Assembly: GCA_009912175.1 (NCBI GenBank)
Contig: WNDQ01000001.1
Span: forward strand, 62,001-126,000
DNA length: 64,000 nucleotides
DNA from: Paracidovorax wautersii
Lineage (GTDB): Bacteria > Pseudomonadota > Gammaproteobacteria > Burkholderiales > Burkholderiaceae_C
Direction of reading: 5' to 3'
Shown: positions 56,396-64,000 of the stretch, in pieces
Layout of the letters: each line of letters begins with the position of its first letter
How positions within the stretch are numbered: the first letter of the stretch is position 1
Translations under genes and position numbers: made by a program
The notes under the pieces: generated by a model
The model's input: the letters and a program-made list of their open reading frames with translations, nothing else
Database searches by the model: none
What the model was told of the DNA's origin: nothing

Positions 56396-57589
56396 TCAGC
56401 GCCCCGCGCGCTCGCGCTGGAAGGCCTTGATGGCCCGGCGCCCGACGGCCGAGTCGTCCGAGAAGAAGCCGTCCACGCCCGCGCGCAGGTAGGCCAGGAT
56501 CTCGGCCACGCTGTCGCCGCGCGCACGTGCATCGGTGCGCGGCTCGGCCTTGAGCGAGGCGGGCAGGAAGCGGTTTTCGGGCCGCAAGGTCCAGATCACC
56601 ACCGGCAGGCCGGCTGCGTGCGCGTCGGCCACGAGCGAGGTCGGCTGGCCCAGCACACCGTCGCGCACCGGAATCACCCAGCTCTTGTAGGGCGCCAGCA
56701 CGTCCGCATACGCCTTGATCTCACGCAGGCCCTGCGGCGTGAGCATGCTGGCGTAGGTGCGTGCGGCTGCCTGGCCGCGCGCCACGAAGTCGTAAGGGCT
56801 GCCGCTGTCGTCGACCAGTTGCGCCAGCCGCACCGGCGTGAGCGGACGCAGCGCCTGCAGATTCCCGACCTCGAAGGACTGGATCACCACCGGCGCGTCC
56901 TGGCGGTTGAGCCCGTTGCGCGTCAGTTGCGCCACCAGGGGCGCCTCCAGCGGCAGGCCGATGGACTGGAAAAAGGTCGGGTGTTTGGTCTCGGGCGCGA
57001 TGCCGATGGTGCGGCCCAGGCGCCGCGATTCGCGGCGCGCCAGGTCAATCACCTCCTGCAGCGTGGGAATCTCGAACTGGCCGTCGAACACCGTGTTGGC
57101 GGGCCGCACGGCCGGAATGCGTTCGCGTGCGCGCAGCGTCTTGAGTTCAGCCAGCGTGAAGTCTTCGACAAACCAGCCGGTGATGCGTTCGCCGTCGATG
57201 GTCTTGGTCGCCTTGCGGCTGGCGAAGGCGGGACGGTCGACCACGTCGGTCGTCGCTTCCTTGAGGCTGCCGTCGGCGTTGAGGATGGCGATGGCGTTCT
57301 CGTGGCGTGCCACCAGCACGCCGTCGCGCGTGATCACCAGGTCGGGCTCGATGAAATCGGCGCCGTCGGCAATCGCCAGCCGGTAGGCTTCGAGCGTGTG
57401 CTCGGGCCGCAGCGCCGAGGCGCCGCGATGGCCGTAGAGCGCCGGCACCGGCGGCCAGCCCGCGCCGCCGCTGGCTTCCCAGGGCGTGACCGCGGGCGGC
57501 GTCGAGGTGCAGGCCCCCAGCCAGCCGGAAAAAACGAGGGGCGTGGCAAGCGCCGTGCGGCGCCGCAGGGAAACAGCGGAAGGGTGCAT
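56396..57589 (-). CDS. glpQ: Glycerophosphodiester phosphodiesterase, lipoprotein
   Basis: 397 aa. Signal with lipobox LGAC (Cys27), GHRGASALRPEHTLEAYRLA with the catalytic His, GADFIEPDLVITRDGVLVARHE with the metal-binding Glu-x-Asp and second His, and IAPETKHP. Periplasmic hydrolysis of glycerophosphodiesters to glycerol-3-P. ATG 57589 chosen as it starts a normal lipoprotein signal. Confidence 0.9.
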   Translation of the reverse strand: MHPSAVSLRRRTALATPLVFSGWLGACTSTPPAVTPWEASGGAGWPPVPALYGHRGASALRPEHTLEAYRLAIADGADFIEPDLVITRDGVLVARHENAIAILNADGSLKEATTDVVDRPAFASRKATKTIDGERITGWFVEDFTLAELKTLRARERIPAVRPANTVFDGQFEIPTLQEVIDLARRESRRLGRTIGIAPETKHPTFFQSIGLPLEAPLVAQLTRNGLNRQDAPVVIQSFEVGNLQALRPLTPVRLAQLVDDSGSPYDFVARGQAAARTYASMLTPQGLREIKAYADVLAPYKSWVIPVRDGVLGQPTSLVADAHAAGLPVVIWTLRPENRFLPASLKAEPRTDARARGDSVAEILAYLRAGVDGFFSDDSAVGRRAIKAFQRERAGR

Positions 57590-57665
57590 GGTGACGGTCA
57601 GCATGACGAAGGCCGTGCCCATCGTCAACCGAGGCGATGTCAACCGTGTGTCAGCACCGTGGCAG

Positions 57666-58286
57666 TCATCCGCCGGCCTCCCCGTCCACGCGCGGCGCAG
57701 TGGGCGCGTCGAAGGCCCGCCCCGCCGCGATGAAGTGGCCGCCGGCCACGTGGTGGATGGTGCGCAGGTCGTCATGCCCCTCGAAGTGCCAGCGGCCGTT
57801 GCTGAAGACGCGCGCATCGGCCTGGGCCGCCACCACTTCGCCCAGGAACAGGTCGTAGGTCTGCTGGATGTGCGGCTCGCGCAGCAGCCGGCATTCGAGC
57901 CAGGCCACGCAGCCGTCGATCAAGGGCGCTTCAGTGGCCTCGCCCGCGAACACGTCCAGGCCGTAGGCACGGAACTTGTCGGTGGACTCGCCCTCGGCCA
58001 GCGCACGGCCGCTGCTGCTGCCCACGGCCTCGACCAGCGATGCCTGCGCCACCGTGGGCACCTGCAGCGCAAACGTGCCCGAAGCCTCCAGCAGCGTGCG
58101 TGTGTAGGTGCTCTTGTCGAGCACGACCGCGACCTTGGACGGCTGGAAGTCCAGCGCCATCGCCCAGGCCGCGGCCATGATGTTGCGCTGGCCGCCAAAC
58201 GCGGCGCTGACCAGCACCGTGGGGCCGTGGTTGATGAGGCGGTAGGCCTTGTCGAGCGCCACGGGGCGCCGCTGTGCGTGGGACAT
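57666..58286 (-). CDS. Flavin reductase family protein (FMN split barrel)
   Basis: 206 aa. YRLINHGPTVLVSAAFGGQRNIMAAAW and KVAVVLDKSTYTRTLLEASGTFAL are typical of the flavoredoxin/NTAB-like group. Two bp after the lacI-type gene, so cotranscribed. Could act as stand-alone NAD(P)H:flavin reductase; substrate unknown. Confidence 0.85.
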   Translation of the reverse strand: MSHAQRRPVALDKAYRLINHGPTVLVSAAFGGQRNIMAAAWAMALDFQPSKVAVVLDKSTYTRTLLEASGTFALQVPTVAQASLVEAVGSSSGRALAEGESTDKFRAYGLDVFAGEATEAPLIDGCVAWLECRLLREPHIQQTYDLFLGEVVAAQADARVFSNGRWHFEGHDDLRTIHHVAGGHFIAAGRAFDAPTAPRVDGEAGG

Positions 58287-58288
58287 CG

Positions 58289-59353
58289 TCACGGCGAGGG
58301 GTCCTTCAAGGATAGGCCCGGCACGGGCGGCCGGGCTTCGTCGGGGGTGTGCGTCGAGGCGCGCTCGACGATGCGAAAACCCAGGTCGACCACCGGTTCG
58401 GCAACGGCCGCGCCCCGGCAGCGCTCCAGGATCAGCTCGGCCGCGCGGCGCCCGATGGTCGCGCCGTCGACCTGCACGGTGGTCAGCGAGGGCTCGGTGT
58501 GGGCCGCGAAGTCGGCATCGCCAAAGCCGCACACGGCCAGTTGCCCGGGCACGTGCAGCCCTTGCGCAGCGGCTTCCACGAGCACGCCCAGCGCCAGTTG
58601 GTCGGAACTGCAGAACACCGCCTGCAGCCGCGCGTCCTGCGCCAGCAATTCACGCAGCGCCTGGCGTCCCAGTTCGAGCCGGCTCGGCGCCGGCACCGTG
58701 GCGGTGGGCACCGGCCGGCCCCAGGCCGCGAGAAAACCTTCGCGGCGCATGCCCGCCCGGCGGTCGTCGCCCGTGGCAATGCCGACCCGCTGCCAGCCAC
58801 GGGCCAGGAAGTAGCCCGCCACCGCGCTGCCGACCTTCAGGTGCGAAAAGCCCACCACCATGTCGGCGGGCCAGTCGCTCAATTCCCACGTCTCGACCAG
58901 CGGCGTGCCGGATTGCGTGACGCGCTGGCGCACGGCGCTGGAACGGATCAGGCCCGCCATCACGATGCCGTCGACCCGGCGGCCCAGCATGGTGTCGATC
59001 AGGTCTTCTTCCTTGGCGTGGTCGTAGCCGATCTGGCCCAGGATCACCTGGTAGCCCGCCGCGTGCAGCCGCTCGGTCAGGACCTGGACGGTGGGCAGGA
59101 ACTGCGCCACGGAAATCGACGGCACCAGGCAGGCCACCGTCATGCTGCGGCGTGACTTGAGGCTGCCCGCAACCCGGTTGGGCACATAGCCGGTGGCCGC
59201 GGCCGCCTGCTTGACGCGGGCTATCGTCTTGGCCGAGACCAGCCCCGGGTTGCTCAGCGCACGCGACGCCGTGATGAGCGACACGCCCGCCACACGCGCC
59301 ACGTCGTGCAGCGTCGCCGTCTTGCGGTCGGTCGCGGGAATGAGAGCCTTCAT
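58289..59353 (-). CDS. LacI family transcriptional regulator
   Basis: 354 aa. HTH with hinge: ATLHDVARVAGVSLITASRALSNPGLVSAKT in pattern, VPNRVAGSLKSRRS, then a sugar-binding domain ending GFGDADFAAHTEPSLTTVQVD. Divergent from the Bug receptor/dehydratase operon, with a matching palindromic operator between them. Resembles GntR/IdnR-type acid-sugar regulators. Confidence 0.93.
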   Translation of the reverse strand: MKALIPATDRKTATLHDVARVAGVSLITASRALSNPGLVSAKTIARVKQAAAATGYVPNRVAGSLKSRRSMTVACLVPSISVAQFLPTVQVLTERLHAAGYQVILGQIGYDHAKEEDLIDTMLGRRVDGIVMAGLIRSSAVRQRVTQSGTPLVETWELSDWPADMVVGFSHLKVGSAVAGYFLARGWQRVGIATGDDRRAGMRREGFLAAWGRPVPTATVPAPSRLELGRQALRELLAQDARLQAVFCSSDQLALGVLVEAAAQGLHVPGQLAVCGFGDADFAAHTEPSLTTVQVDGATIGRRAAELILERCRGAAVAEPVVDLGFRIVERASTHTPDEARPPVPGLSLKDPSP

Positions 59354-59423
59354 CGGCGCCGATTTTAGGGTCTGCGGCTCCGCGCAAACCCTGATGGCGC
59401 TTCGGGCGGGCTCGGATTCAAAA

Positions 59424-59437
59424 TGACAACGTTATCA
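59424..59437. promoter_or_regulatory. LacI-family operator O1
   Basis: TGACAACGTTATCA, a near-perfect palindrome with the AACGTT centre typical of LacI-family sites, between the divergent genes. The 11 bp TGACAACGTTA recurs at 59480-59490, overlapping the start codon of the Bug gene (O2), 56 bp away. Confidence 0.75.
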
Positions 59438-59478
59438 ATTCAGAAAAACAGGCTATCGAAATCAACCGGAGACATCAA

Positions 59479-60480
59479 ATGACAACGTTACCCATTCACC
59501 CAAAGCGCCTGCGCCTTCTGCTGCCCAGCGCCGCCCTGGCCGCGCTGCTGCTGGGCGCCAGCCCGGCGCAAGCCCAGGCCGACTGGCCCAACAAACCCGT
59601 CACGCTGGTGGTCAACTTCCCGCCGGGCGGCTCGACGGACCAGGTCGCGCGCGCCATCGCCCCGCGCCTGGCGGCCAAACTCGGCCAGCCCTTCGTGATC
59701 GACAACAAGGCCGGCGCCACCGGCACGATCGGCGCCGGCTTCGTCAAACGCGCGCCCGCCGACGGCTACACCTTCCTGGTCACCTCGCTGGGGCCGCTGG
59801 TGATCGCGCCGCACCTGCTCAAGAGCGTGCCCTACAACGCGGCCGACGACTTCGACTACCTCACGGTCGCCGTGCGTTCGCCCAACGTGCTGGTGGTCCC
59901 CGTGAATTCGCCCTTCAAGACTGTGGCCGACTTGGTGGCCCACCTCAAGGCCCACCCGGGCCAGATGACGTTTGCCTCGGCCGGCACCGGCACCAGCGAC
60001 CACCTCACGGCCGAACTGTTCTGGCAAAAGACCGGCACCCGGGGCGTGCACGTGCCCTACAAGGGGGGCGGCCCCGCGCACACCGACCTGATGGGTTCGC
60101 AGGCGGACGCGTCCTTCCAGAACATCAACGCCATCCTGCAGTACGTCAAGGGCGAGCGGATGCGGGCGCTGGCCATCACCAGCCGCGCGCGCTCGCCGCT
60201 GCTGCCTGACGTGCCGACACTCGACGAAGCCGGCGTGCGCGGCGTGGACGTCACGTCCTGGCAAGCCATCGTCGCGCCCAAGGGCCTGCCGCCGGAGATC
60301 AAACGCCAGGCCTACGACGCGCTGGCCCAGGTGCTGAACGACCCGGCCGTGTCGGCGCCCTTCACGGCGCTGGGCTTCGAGATGGTCATCAACTCGCCCA
60401 CCGAATTCGCCGCCTTCCAGAAAGCCGAGTCGGCGCGCTGGAAGTCGATCATCGACACCGCCGGCATCACGCTGGATTGA
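59479..60480 (+). CDS. Bug/TctC-type substrate-binding protein
   Basis: 333 aa. Signal to AQAQA, VTLVVNFPPGGSTDQVAR, IDNKAGATGTIGAGFV, ASAGTGTSDHLTAEL, HVPYKGGGPAHTDL. GGAG lies 8 nt before ATG. First gene of the operon with the dehydratase; the ligand is likely the acid sugar that enzyme uses. Confidence 0.9.
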   Translation: MTTLPIHPKRLRLLLPSAALAALLLGASPAQAQADWPNKPVTLVVNFPPGGSTDQVARAIAPRLAAKLGQPFVIDNKAGATGTIGAGFVKRAPADGYTFLVTSLGPLVIAPHLLKSVPYNAADDFDYLTVAVRSPNVLVVPVNSPFKTVADLVAHLKAHPGQMTFASAGTGTSDHLTAELFWQKTGTRGVHVPYKGGGPAHTDLMGSQADASFQNINAILQYVKGERMRALAITSRARSPLLPDVPTLDEAGVRGVDVTSWQAIVAPKGLPPEIKRQAYDALAQVLNDPAVSAPFTALGFEMVINSPTEFAAFQKAESARWKSIIDTAGITLD

Positions 60481-60509
60481 CGCCCCTTCCCTTTCTTTGT
60501 TGCCTTGCC

Positions 60510-61667
60510 ATGACTGCCTTCGACACCTCGACCGCCATCAGCCCCGACCGCATCGACTGGATCCGCGTGTCCTCGTGCTACCTGCCCCTGAGCACGCCCA
60601 TCAGCGACGCCAAGGTGCTGACCGGCCGCCAGAAACCCATGACCGAAGTCGCCATGCTGTTCGTCGAGATCGAATCGCGCGACGGCCATCGCGGCCTGGG
60701 CCTGAGCTATTCCAAGCGCGCCGGCGGCCCCGGCCAGTTCGCGCATGCGCAGGAGATCGCGCCGACGCTGCTGGGCGAAGACCCCAGCGACATCGCGCGG
60801 CTGTGGACCCGCATGGCCTGGGCCGGCGCCTCGGTCGGGCGCAGCGGCATGGCGGTGCAGGCCATCGGCGCCTTCGACGTCGCGCTCTACGACCTCAAGG
60901 CGCGCCGCGCCAGTCTGCCGCTGGCCAAGCTGCTGGGCGCCCAGCGCGAGAGCGTGCGCTGCTACAACACCTCGGGCGGCTTCCTTCACACGCCGCTCGA
61001 CCAGTTGCTCGTCAACGCCTCGGCCTCGCGCGAGCGCGGCATCGGCGGCATCAAGCTCAAGGTCGGCCAGCCCGACCAGGCGCTGGACATCCAGCGCGTG
61101 GCCGCCGTGCGCCAGCACCTGGGCGACCACGTGCCGCTGATGGTCGACGCCAACCAGCAATGGGACCGGCCGACGGCCCAGCGCATGTGCCGCATCTTTG
61201 AAGAGTTCAACCTGGTCTGGATCGAGGAGCCGCTCGACGCCTACGACTTCGAGGGCCACGCCGCGCTGGCCGACAAGTTCGACACACCCATCGCCACCGG
61301 CGAGATGCTGGTGAGCGCGGCCGAACACGCCGAGCTGATCCGCCACCGCTCGGCCGACTACCTGATGCCCGACGCGCCGCGCGTGGGCGGCATCACGCCC
61401 TTCCTGAAGATCATGGGCATGGCCGAGAACGCGGGCGTGAGCCTGGCGCCCCACTTCGCCATGGAGCTGCACGTGCATCTGGCCGCCGTGTTCCCCACCG
61501 AGCCGTGGGTCGAGCATTTCGACTGGCTGGAGCCGCTCTTCAACGAGCGGCTGCAACTGCACGAAGGGCGCATGCTGGTGCCCACGCGCCCCGGGCTGGG
61601 TCTGAGCCTGAGCGAGCAGGCGCGGCAGTGGACACGCCAGCACGCCGAGTTCGGCCAGCGCCCCTGA
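60510..61667 (+). CDS. Enolase-superfamily dehydratase, L-talarate/galactarate dehydratase-like
   Basis: 385 aa, MLE/MR-type. GGIKLKVGQP carries the catalytic Lys, VDANQQWDR and WIEEPLDAYD and GEMLVSAAEH the three metal ligands (Asp, Glu, Glu), and APHFAMELHVHLAAVFPTEP the catalytic His. The last segment with PWVEHFDWLEPLFNERL is close to the TalrD/GalrD group. Dehydrates a C6 aldaric acid. Start ATG 60510, 29 bp after the Bug gene. Confidence 0.85.
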   Translation: MTAFDTSTAISPDRIDWIRVSSCYLPLSTPISDAKVLTGRQKPMTEVAMLFVEIESRDGHRGLGLSYSKRAGGPGQFAHAQEIAPTLLGEDPSDIARLWTRMAWAGASVGRSGMAVQAIGAFDVALYDLKARRASLPLAKLLGAQRESVRCYNTSGGFLHTPLDQLLVNASASRERGIGGIKLKVGQPDQALDIQRVAAVRQHLGDHVPLMVDANQQWDRPTAQRMCRIFEEFNLVWIEEPLDAYDFEGHAALADKFDTPIATGEMLVSAAEHAELIRHRSADYLMPDAPRVGGITPFLKIMGMAENAGVSLAPHFAMELHVHLAAVFPTEPWVEHFDWLEPLFNERLQLHEGRMLVPTRPGLGLSLSEQARQWTRQHAEFGQRP

Positions 61668-61683
61668 TCAGGCCGCCAACGGC

Positions 61684-62688
61684 TCAGCGCGCGGCGGCCA
61701 CGCCGTCGCCCTGCGCGGCTTTGGGCCGCCGCGCGTAACGCTGCGCCAGCATGGCGCATACCATGAGCTGCATCTGGTGGAACAGCATCAGCGGCAGCAG
61801 GATGGCGCCAACCGCGCTGGCCGAGAACAGCACGTTGGCCATGGGCACGCCGCTGGCCAGGCTCTTCTTGGAGCCGCAGAAGACGGCGGTGATCTCGTCT
61901 TCGGTGCTGAAACCCAGGCGGCGGGCGCTCCAGACCGTGGTGCCCAGCGCCACCGCCAGCAGCAGGGCCGCCACCACGAGCAGGCCGCCCAGCTCGGCCC
62001 AGCTCACCTGGTGCCACAGCCCCTCGACCACCGCCGCGCTGAAGGCCGTGTAGACCACCAGCAGGATGGAGCCCTGGTCCACGCCCTTGAGCAGCTTGGC
62101 GCGCCGCTGGACCCAGCCGCCAATCCACGGGCGCAGCAGGTGGCCGACCACGAAGGGCGCGAACAGCTGCAGCAGGATGCGGCCGATCGCCTCCAGCCCG
62201 CCCGTGGTGGCCGCCGTGCCCTGGGTGGCGATCAGCAGCCCGACCAGCACCGGCGTGATGAAGATGCCCAGCAGCGTCGAGGCCGACGCGCTGCACACCG
62301 CCGCCGGAATGTTGCCGCGCGCCATCGACACCATGGCGATCGAGGACTGCACCGTGGACGGCAGCACACACAGGTAGAGCACGCCGATGTACAGGGCCGG
62401 CCCCACCAGCAGCGTGATCACGGGCTTGAACGCCAGGCCCACCAGGGGGAACAGCACGAAGGTCGAGGTCAGCACCACCAGGTGCAGGCGCCAGTGCATG
62501 ATGCCGGCCACGATGGCCTGGCGCGACAGCCGCGCGCCGTGCAGGAAGAACAGCACCGCGATCGCCAGCGTGGTCGCCAGCTTGAAGGCCGCGGCCACAC
62601 TGCCGGCCGCCGGCAGCAGGCTGGCGACGATGACGGTGCCGACCATCATCAGCGTGAAGTTTTCGGGAAGGAAACGAGGTCTGGCCAT
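61684..62688 (-). CDS. Bile acid:sodium symporter family (BASS/YfeH-like) transporter
   Basis: 334 aa, about 10 helices. LFFLHGARLSRQAIVAG, YLCVLPSTVQSSIAMVSMARGN and CGSKKSLASGVPMANVLF are YfeH-type (putative Na-dependent transporter) signatures. Divergent from a LysR gene that probably regulates it. Substrate unknown; possibly an organic acid. Confidence 0.88.
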   Translation of the reverse strand: MARPRFLPENFTLMMVGTVIVASLLPAAGSVAAAFKLATTLAIAVLFFLHGARLSRQAIVAGIMHWRLHLVVLTSTFVLFPLVGLAFKPVITLLVGPALYIGVLYLCVLPSTVQSSIAMVSMARGNIPAAVCSASASTLLGIFITPVLVGLLIATQGTAATTGGLEAIGRILLQLFAPFVVGHLLRPWIGGWVQRRAKLLKGVDQGSILLVVYTAFSAAVVEGLWHQVSWAELGGLLVVAALLLAVALGTTVWSARRLGFSTEDEITAVFCGSKKSLASGVPMANVLFSASAVGAILLPLMLFHQMQLMVCAMLAQRYARRPKAAQGDGVAAAR

Positions 62689-62798
62689 GGTGTTGTGAAG
62701 AACAAAATCGGTTGCCGGGAAGGCGAAGGGCTCCGATTACACGCCAAGCTGATTAAAAATAGAAATTAATTGATCTGATAAATTCATAGAATTAACTC

Positions 62799-63692
62799 AT
62801 GATCTCCAACCTCAACGTCAGCCTGCGCCAGCTGCGCGTGTTCCAGGCCGTGGCCGAGCTGCAGAACTTCAGCCGCGCGGGCGACCGCATCGGCCTGACG
62901 CAGCCGGCCGTCAGCCGCAGCATCCACGAGCTGGAAGCGCAACTGGGTGTGGCGCTGGTCAACCGCAGCACGCGCCTGGTCGAGCTGACCGAGGCCGGCC
63001 GCGGCCTGGCGGCCGAGCTCGACCGCGTGCTCGACGAGCTGGAGGCGGTGCTGCTGAACACGCGCGACCAGGCGTCGAGCCGGCGCGGCACGGTGCGCGT
63101 GGGCAGCAGCCCGACGCTGTCGGCCAACCTCATGCCGCAGTGCATCGCGGCCTGCGCCCAGCGTTTCCCGGACATCGAGCTGCAACTGCTCGACCGCGTC
63201 CAGCAGGACGTGCTGGGCAGCGTGCGCGCGGGCGAGGTCGACTTCGCCGCCGTCATCGACCCGCCCGAGGCCGACGACCTCGCGCTCGAAGTCATCCAGC
63301 GCGACCCTTTTGTGCTGGTCTGCCCGGCCGGCCATGCGCTGGCCGCGCGGCGCGAGGTGCGCTGGAAGGACTTGCAGGACTGGCCGCTGGTGCTGCTGGA
63401 CCACGTCTCGGGCAGCCGGCGGTTGATCGACCAGTCGCTGGCGCGCCACGGCATCGCGCCGCGCGTGGCGCAGGAGCTGGGCCATCCCACCACCGTCTTT
63501 CGGATGGTGGCCGCCGGCATCGGCGTCAGCGTGCTGCCGGGCCTGGCCCTGCCCTCGGCCGACCTGCAGGCCCTGGCCGTGCGGCCGCTGGTGCCGCGCG
63601 TGGAGCGGCGCATCATGCTCGCACGCCGCCGCCACCGGGCGCTGGCCCCGCGCGCGGCTGCCGTGTGGCAGCTGGTGCGGGAGCTGGCCTGA
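62799..63692 (+). CDS. LysR-type transcriptional regulator
   Basis: 297 aa. HTH LRQLRVFQAVAELQNFSRAGDRIGLTQPAVSRSIHELE in pattern, C-terminal effector domain (GTVRVGSSPTLSANLMP, FRMVAAGIGVSVLPG). Divergent from the BASS transporter over a 110 bp AT-rich spacer containing AATTC-ATA-GAATT (62781-62793). Confidence 0.92.
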   Translation: MISNLNVSLRQLRVFQAVAELQNFSRAGDRIGLTQPAVSRSIHELEAQLGVALVNRSTRLVELTEAGRGLAAELDRVLDELEAVLLNTRDQASSRRGTVRVGSSPTLSANLMPQCIAACAQRFPDIELQLLDRVQQDVLGSVRAGEVDFAAVIDPPEADDLALEVIQRDPFVLVCPAGHALAARREVRWKDLQDWPLVLLDHVSGSRRLIDQSLARHGIAPRVAQELGHPTTVFRMVAAGIGVSVLPGLALPSADLQALAVRPLVPRVERRIMLARRRHRALAPRAAAVWQLVRELA

Positions 63693-64000
63693 TCAGATCT
63701 CGACCTTGCCGCCCAGCTCCACCACCGCGTTGGTCGGCAGGTGCAGGTAGTCGGCCGCGTGGCCGGCGTTGTGGTACATCTGCGCGAACAGCTTTTCGCG
63801 CCACGGCGCCATGCCGGTGCCCTCCGTGGGGATGACGATGTCGCGCGACAGGAAATAGCTGGTCGCCATGTCGTCGAGCTGGCAGCCACGCTGGCGCACC
63901 TGCTCCAGGTCGCGCGGCAGGTCGATGTCGTTCTTGAAGCCGTAGTGCACGGTGATTTCCCAGCAATGGCGGCCCAGCGGTTCGATCTCGACACGCCGGC
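63693..64000 (-). CDS. kup: Potassium transporter Kup, C-terminal part (cut by window end)
   Basis: The last ~102 codons of Kup: [82 protein letters not shown]. This is the cytoplasmic C-terminal domain; the membrane part lies beyond 64000. Stop codon TGA directly abuts that of the convergent LysR gene. Confidence 0.9.
   Translation of the reverse strand, partial: RRVEIEPLGRHCWEITVHYGFKNDIDLPRDLEQVRQRGCQLDDMATSYFLSRDIVIPTEGTGMAPWREKLFAQMYHNAGHAADYLHLPTNAVVELGGKVEI

Overview
The window is GC-rich chromosomal DNA from a betaproteobacterium, most likely a member of the Burkholderiales close to Comamonadaceae. The evidence is the codon bias, three orphan Bug/TctC-type solute receptors, a Comamonadaceae-style RuvC, a helix-turn-helix/aspartate carbamoyltransferase fusion, an E. 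coli-like Mn-type SOD, and a hexR-zwf/tal/pgi sugar-phosphate cluster. I cannot name the genus. There is no integrase, no complete insertion sequence, no phage gene and no CRISPR array. Accessory character comes from small inverted-repeat elements and several broken genes.

Layout. 1-2.7 kb: membrane PQQ glucose-type dehydrogenase. 2.7-6.6 kb: four-gene minus-strand operon (GT39, GT2, GtrA, YdjC/NaxD-type deacetylase) resembling lipid A hexosamine-decoration loci. 6.8 kb: ruvC. 7.5-11.5 kb: thiamin-responsive locus, in which two divergent TPP riboswitches drive a flavin monooxygenase plus short-chain dehydrogenase on one side and a sodium:solute symporter on the other. 11.6-24.6 kb: housekeeping and transport genes (Bug receptors, a ferredoxin-type reductase, a frameshifted SulP transporter, GDSL esterase, siderophore-interacting protein, mqo, RraA-like protein with LysR). 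25-26.4 kb: tRNA-Leu(CAA), cysM, tusA. 26.5-33.6 kb: galU, hexR, zwf, lipocalin, tal, pgi. 33.6-37.3 kb: HTH-aspartate carbamoyltransferase with its own palindrome, then groES-groEL under CIRCE and a heat-shock-type promoter. 37.4-48.3 kb: TonB receptor, marR-nodT(frameshifted)-emrA-emrB efflux operon, a PLP dehydratase, a frameshifted sodA, and another MFS pump. 48.5-54.2 kb: HNH protein, then the pyrimidine-degradation system rutR / rutABC(D)F, with a consensus sigma-54 promoter and a RutR-like box; rutD carries an in-frame TAG. 54.3-57.6 kb: MetE-like protein, queH without a normal start codon, a 184-bp inverted-repeat element, GDPD lipoprotein. 57.7-62.7 kb: LacI-controlled acid-sugar locus (Bug receptor, talarate/galactarate dehydratase-like enzyme, flavin reductase), BASS-type transporter. 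The window ends in the 3' part of kup.

The most interesting parts are (1) the divergent TPP-riboswitch locus, whose two enzymes are not classical thiamin genes; (2) the DNA-binding-domain/ATCase fusion with a 10+10 bp palindrome directly upstream; and (3) a three-copy family of roughly 105-123 bp inverted repeats whose inner core is conserved while the long outer arms differ between copies yet stay self-complementary. Four genes (SulP, NodT, SodA, RutD) are disrupted by single small lesions. Three of these are frameshifts of the same phase next to C/G runs, so sequencing or assembly error has to be excluded first.
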